From positions 291-6,714 of the forward strand of contig PQAG01000188.1 of NCBI GenBank assembly GCA_003104895.1: a stretch of 6,424 nucleotides of DNA, written 5' to 3'. Shown here one piece after another: positions 4,983 through 6,424 of the stretch. Each line of letters begins with the position of its first letter. The stretch's first letter is position 1. This DNA comes from Nitrosomonadales bacterium (GTDB lineage: Bacteria > Pseudomonadota > Gammaproteobacteria > Burkholderiales > Sulfuricellaceae). Under the pieces are notes generated by a model. That model was not told the origin of the DNA, made no database searches, and saw only the letters and a program-made list of their open reading frames with translations. The position numbers were made by a program, and so were the translations under genes.

Positions 4983-6308
4983 TCAAGCGCACTTGTACAG
5001 GCAAGATGGGCTCGCCGCGCCCAGTCCTTCCCCGCGAGCTTCACCAAACACGATCACGGCGCCCGCGGGCTTTCCGTGACGGCCATGGATCGGGGCAGAG
5101 GACAGGTGGATCGCAATCTCGCTGCCATCACGCCGTTTCAGGATACCGGCCGAGCCGGAATTGCTGTTGCCCGTCACGGAGAGCGCCTGGTTTGTGACAG
5201 GCTGCCGCGTGACCTCATCGACGACGGAGAATACCTGCGCCAGCGGCTGGGATAGCGCCTCTGCTTCCTTCCAGCCGGTAAACCGTTCCGCCGCCGGGTT
5301 CAGGTACTTGATGCTGCCTGCGGTATCGACGCCGATGACGGCATCGCCGATGGCGCCCAGGGTGGCCCGGGTGCGCGCCTTTTCCTCGAACAGCTCCTCC
5401 TCGATCTGCCGGCGCGCGGCCACGTCCTGGCGCAGCTGCTCGTTGGCCTTGGTCAGCATGTTGGTGCGCTTCATCACCACTTCCTCGAGGCGGTGGCGGT
5501 GCTCCCAGAGTTCCTGCTCCATCTGCTTGCTCTTGGTAATATCCACCAGGATGCCTTGCAATACCAGCGGCTGCCCCGCTTCGTCGCGTACCACGGTAGC
5601 CTGGTCGCGATACCAGAAAATCGTTCCGTTGCGTGCGCGCAGCCGGTATTCGCAGCATAGGGGCTTGCCGGTGGCGCGGCTTTGGGAAAGCTGCTCCTCC
5701 ACGCGCAGGCGGTCGTCGGGGTAAATCTGCTTCATGTGGATTTCGGGATCGGCCAGCCATTCCTCCGGGGAAAAACCCAGGTCCCTGATCTGCGGGCTGA
5801 CGTAAAGTGTGCTGTCCTTGCCGTCGAGGGCGGCTACATAGGTAATCGCCGGGGTCTGTTCCACCAGCGTGCGGTACTTGGCCTCCGCCACCTGCTTTTC
5901 GTCCTGCAGCCGGCGTTCCTCCATCAGGCGCCCGATCACGGCCGGCAGCAGTTCGAGGTATTGCCGCTCCACGTCCTTGACCAGGTAATCGCGTGCGCCG
6001 CGCTTCATCGCCTCCACTGCGACCAGGGCGTTGTCCGCGCCGGTCAGCATCATGACAGGAATTGGGATTTCTCCTGTTTCATTGCGCAGCTCCGCCAGAA
6101 ACTCCAGCCCGTCGAGATCGGGCAGCCGGTAATCGAGCAGGATGCAGTCCGGTTTTTCCGCATGCGCGAGCTGCAAGCCTTCCTGGCCGGTTTCGGCCTC
6201 GGCAAGCACGAAATCGTAATCGGGGTTCTGCTTCAGGGCCCGCTGGCAGGCCTTGCGGTCGACGATGTCGTCATCGATGATCAGTACGCGAATTTTGGGC
6301 TTGGTCAT
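4983..6308 (-). CDS. Response regulator with REC-PAS-PAS layout, no output domain
   Basis: A 441-residue cytoplasmic signalling protein. The receiver domain is about 5-125: acidic pocket D12/D13, phosphoacceptor Asp59 in CILLDYRLPDLDG, Thr89 in MMLTG, and Lys111 in YLVKD, so it should be phosphorylatable. The first PAS domain with PAC is about 142-260 (AKYRTLVEQTPAITYV to GILVDITKS). A coiled coil lies at about 262-312 and a second PAS domain at about 312-421 (GDAVIGVDTAGSIKYLNPAAERFTGW to GAVIVF). The protein then ends with an unrelated 20-residue tail (GEARGEGLG to KCA). Relatives usually continue, after the expected RDVTE-type ending, into GGDEF/EAL or a kinase. It follows a single-domain response regulator by 29 bp, probably in one transcript. 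The start at 6308 has no strong Shine-Dalgarno but gives a proper receiver N-terminus (KIRVLIIDDD). Confidence 0.9.
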   Translation of the reverse strand: MTKPKIRVLIIDDDIVDRKACQRALKQNPDYDFVLAEAETGQEGLQLAHAEKPDCILLDYRLPDLDGLEFLAELRNETGEIPIPVMMLTGADNALVAVEAMKRGARDYLVKDVERQYLELLPAVIGRLMEERRLQDEKQVAEAKYRTLVEQTPAITYVAALDGKDSTLYVSPQIRDLGFSPEEWLADPEIHMKQIYPDDRLRVEEQLSQSRATGKPLCCEYRLRARNGTIFWYRDQATVVRDEAGQPLVLQGILVDITKSKQMEQELWEHRHRLEEVVMKRTNMLTKANEQLRQDVAARRQIEEELFEEKARTRATLGAIGDAVIGVDTAGSIKYLNPAAERFTGWKEAEALSQPLAQVFSVVDEVTRQPVTNQALSVTGNSNSGSAGILKRRDGSEIAIHLSSAPIHGRHGKPAGAVIVFGEARGEGLGAASPSCLYKCA

Positions 6309-6337
6309 AACAATGTCTTATCCAGGTTGAAAACCGC

Positions 6338-6424
6338 TTATTCCGGCATTTCGCTGAGGGTCCAGTAGCTGTTGATGGAGCGCATGACTTCGACGAACTG
6401 GCGGTAATCCACCGGCTTGGCCAT
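6338..6424 (-). CDS. Single-domain response regulator (Rcp1-like), C-terminal end
   Basis: The minus-strand frame is open from the right edge and gives 28 residues before TAA: AKPVDYRQFVEVMRSINSYWTLSEMPE preceded by Met. The KPVD motif with the following helix and the terminal Y-W pattern match the end of Rcp1/CheY-like response regulators (typical ending KPVDFDQFVEAVRQLGLYW). The Lys of KPVD is the conserved receiver lysine. The Met at the very edge (6422-6424) is probably internal, since it precedes that lysine and a whole receiver domain should lie upstream. It sits 29 bp before the REC-PAS-PAS gene, on the same strand. This pairing is common in operons with a PAS or phytochrome histidine kinase, which would lie outside the window. 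Confidence 0.8.
   Translation of the reverse strand: MAKPVDYRQFVEVMRSINSYWTLSEMPE

Noticed and set aside
4175..5047. 290-codon minus-strand open frame spanning the phosphoribosyltransferase and the repeat
   Set aside because: It runs antisense to a recognisable gene and through the hairpin repeat; its sequence has no family features.
5682..6368. 228-codon plus-strand open frame opposite the response regulator
   Set aside because: The opposite strand encodes clear receiver and PAS motifs; this frame is a codon-bias shadow.

Overview
The window is GC-rich, gene-dense bacterial chromosome, with coupled genes, Shine-Dalgarno starts and proteobacterial protein families. Gene content (DsrE-type sulfur carrier, NifS-like desulfurase, response regulators fused to PAS domains, GC-rich palindromic intergenic repeats) suggests a betaproteobacterium, possibly a sulfur-oxidising or Gallionella/Thiobacillus-like lineage. 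That placement is inference; no marker gene is present.

Left half (1-3554, + strand): a tightly packed run of five genes that looks like one transcript. It starts inside a PLP-dependent Cys/Met-metabolism enzyme (active-site lysine visible, N-terminus outside the window). It continues with a stand-alone class II glutamine amidotransferase, a DsrE-like protein, a NifS/selenocysteine-lyase-like cysteine desulfurase and a class I SAM methyltransferase. Junctions are 8 bp, a 4-bp ATGA overlap, 7 bp and a TGATG overlap. Four of the five fit sulfur/amino-acid chemistry: one enzyme could make or use cysteine or homocysteine, the desulfurase makes a persulfide, DsrE could carry it, and the amidotransferase and methyltransferase could modify a product. 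The end product cannot be read from the sequence. This is the best candidate for an undescribed system here.

Middle (3555-4982): a small SHOCT-domain membrane protein on the minus strand, then a 363-bp intergenic region with a double-hairpin palindromic repeat and an AT-rich stretch. Next is a PyrR-like phosphoribosyltransferase on the plus strand, whose last ~18 residues are encoded by a GC-rich hairpin repeat that fills the gap to the next, convergent gene.

Right end (4983-6424, minus strand): a signalling pair. The tail of a single-domain response regulator (Rcp1-like ending) enters from the right edge. It is followed 29 bp downstream by a 441-residue response regulator with two PAS domains. 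That protein stops right after the second PAS domain, with no recognisable output domain, next to the hairpin repeat.

No tRNA, rRNA, CRISPR array or complete insertion sequence was seen.
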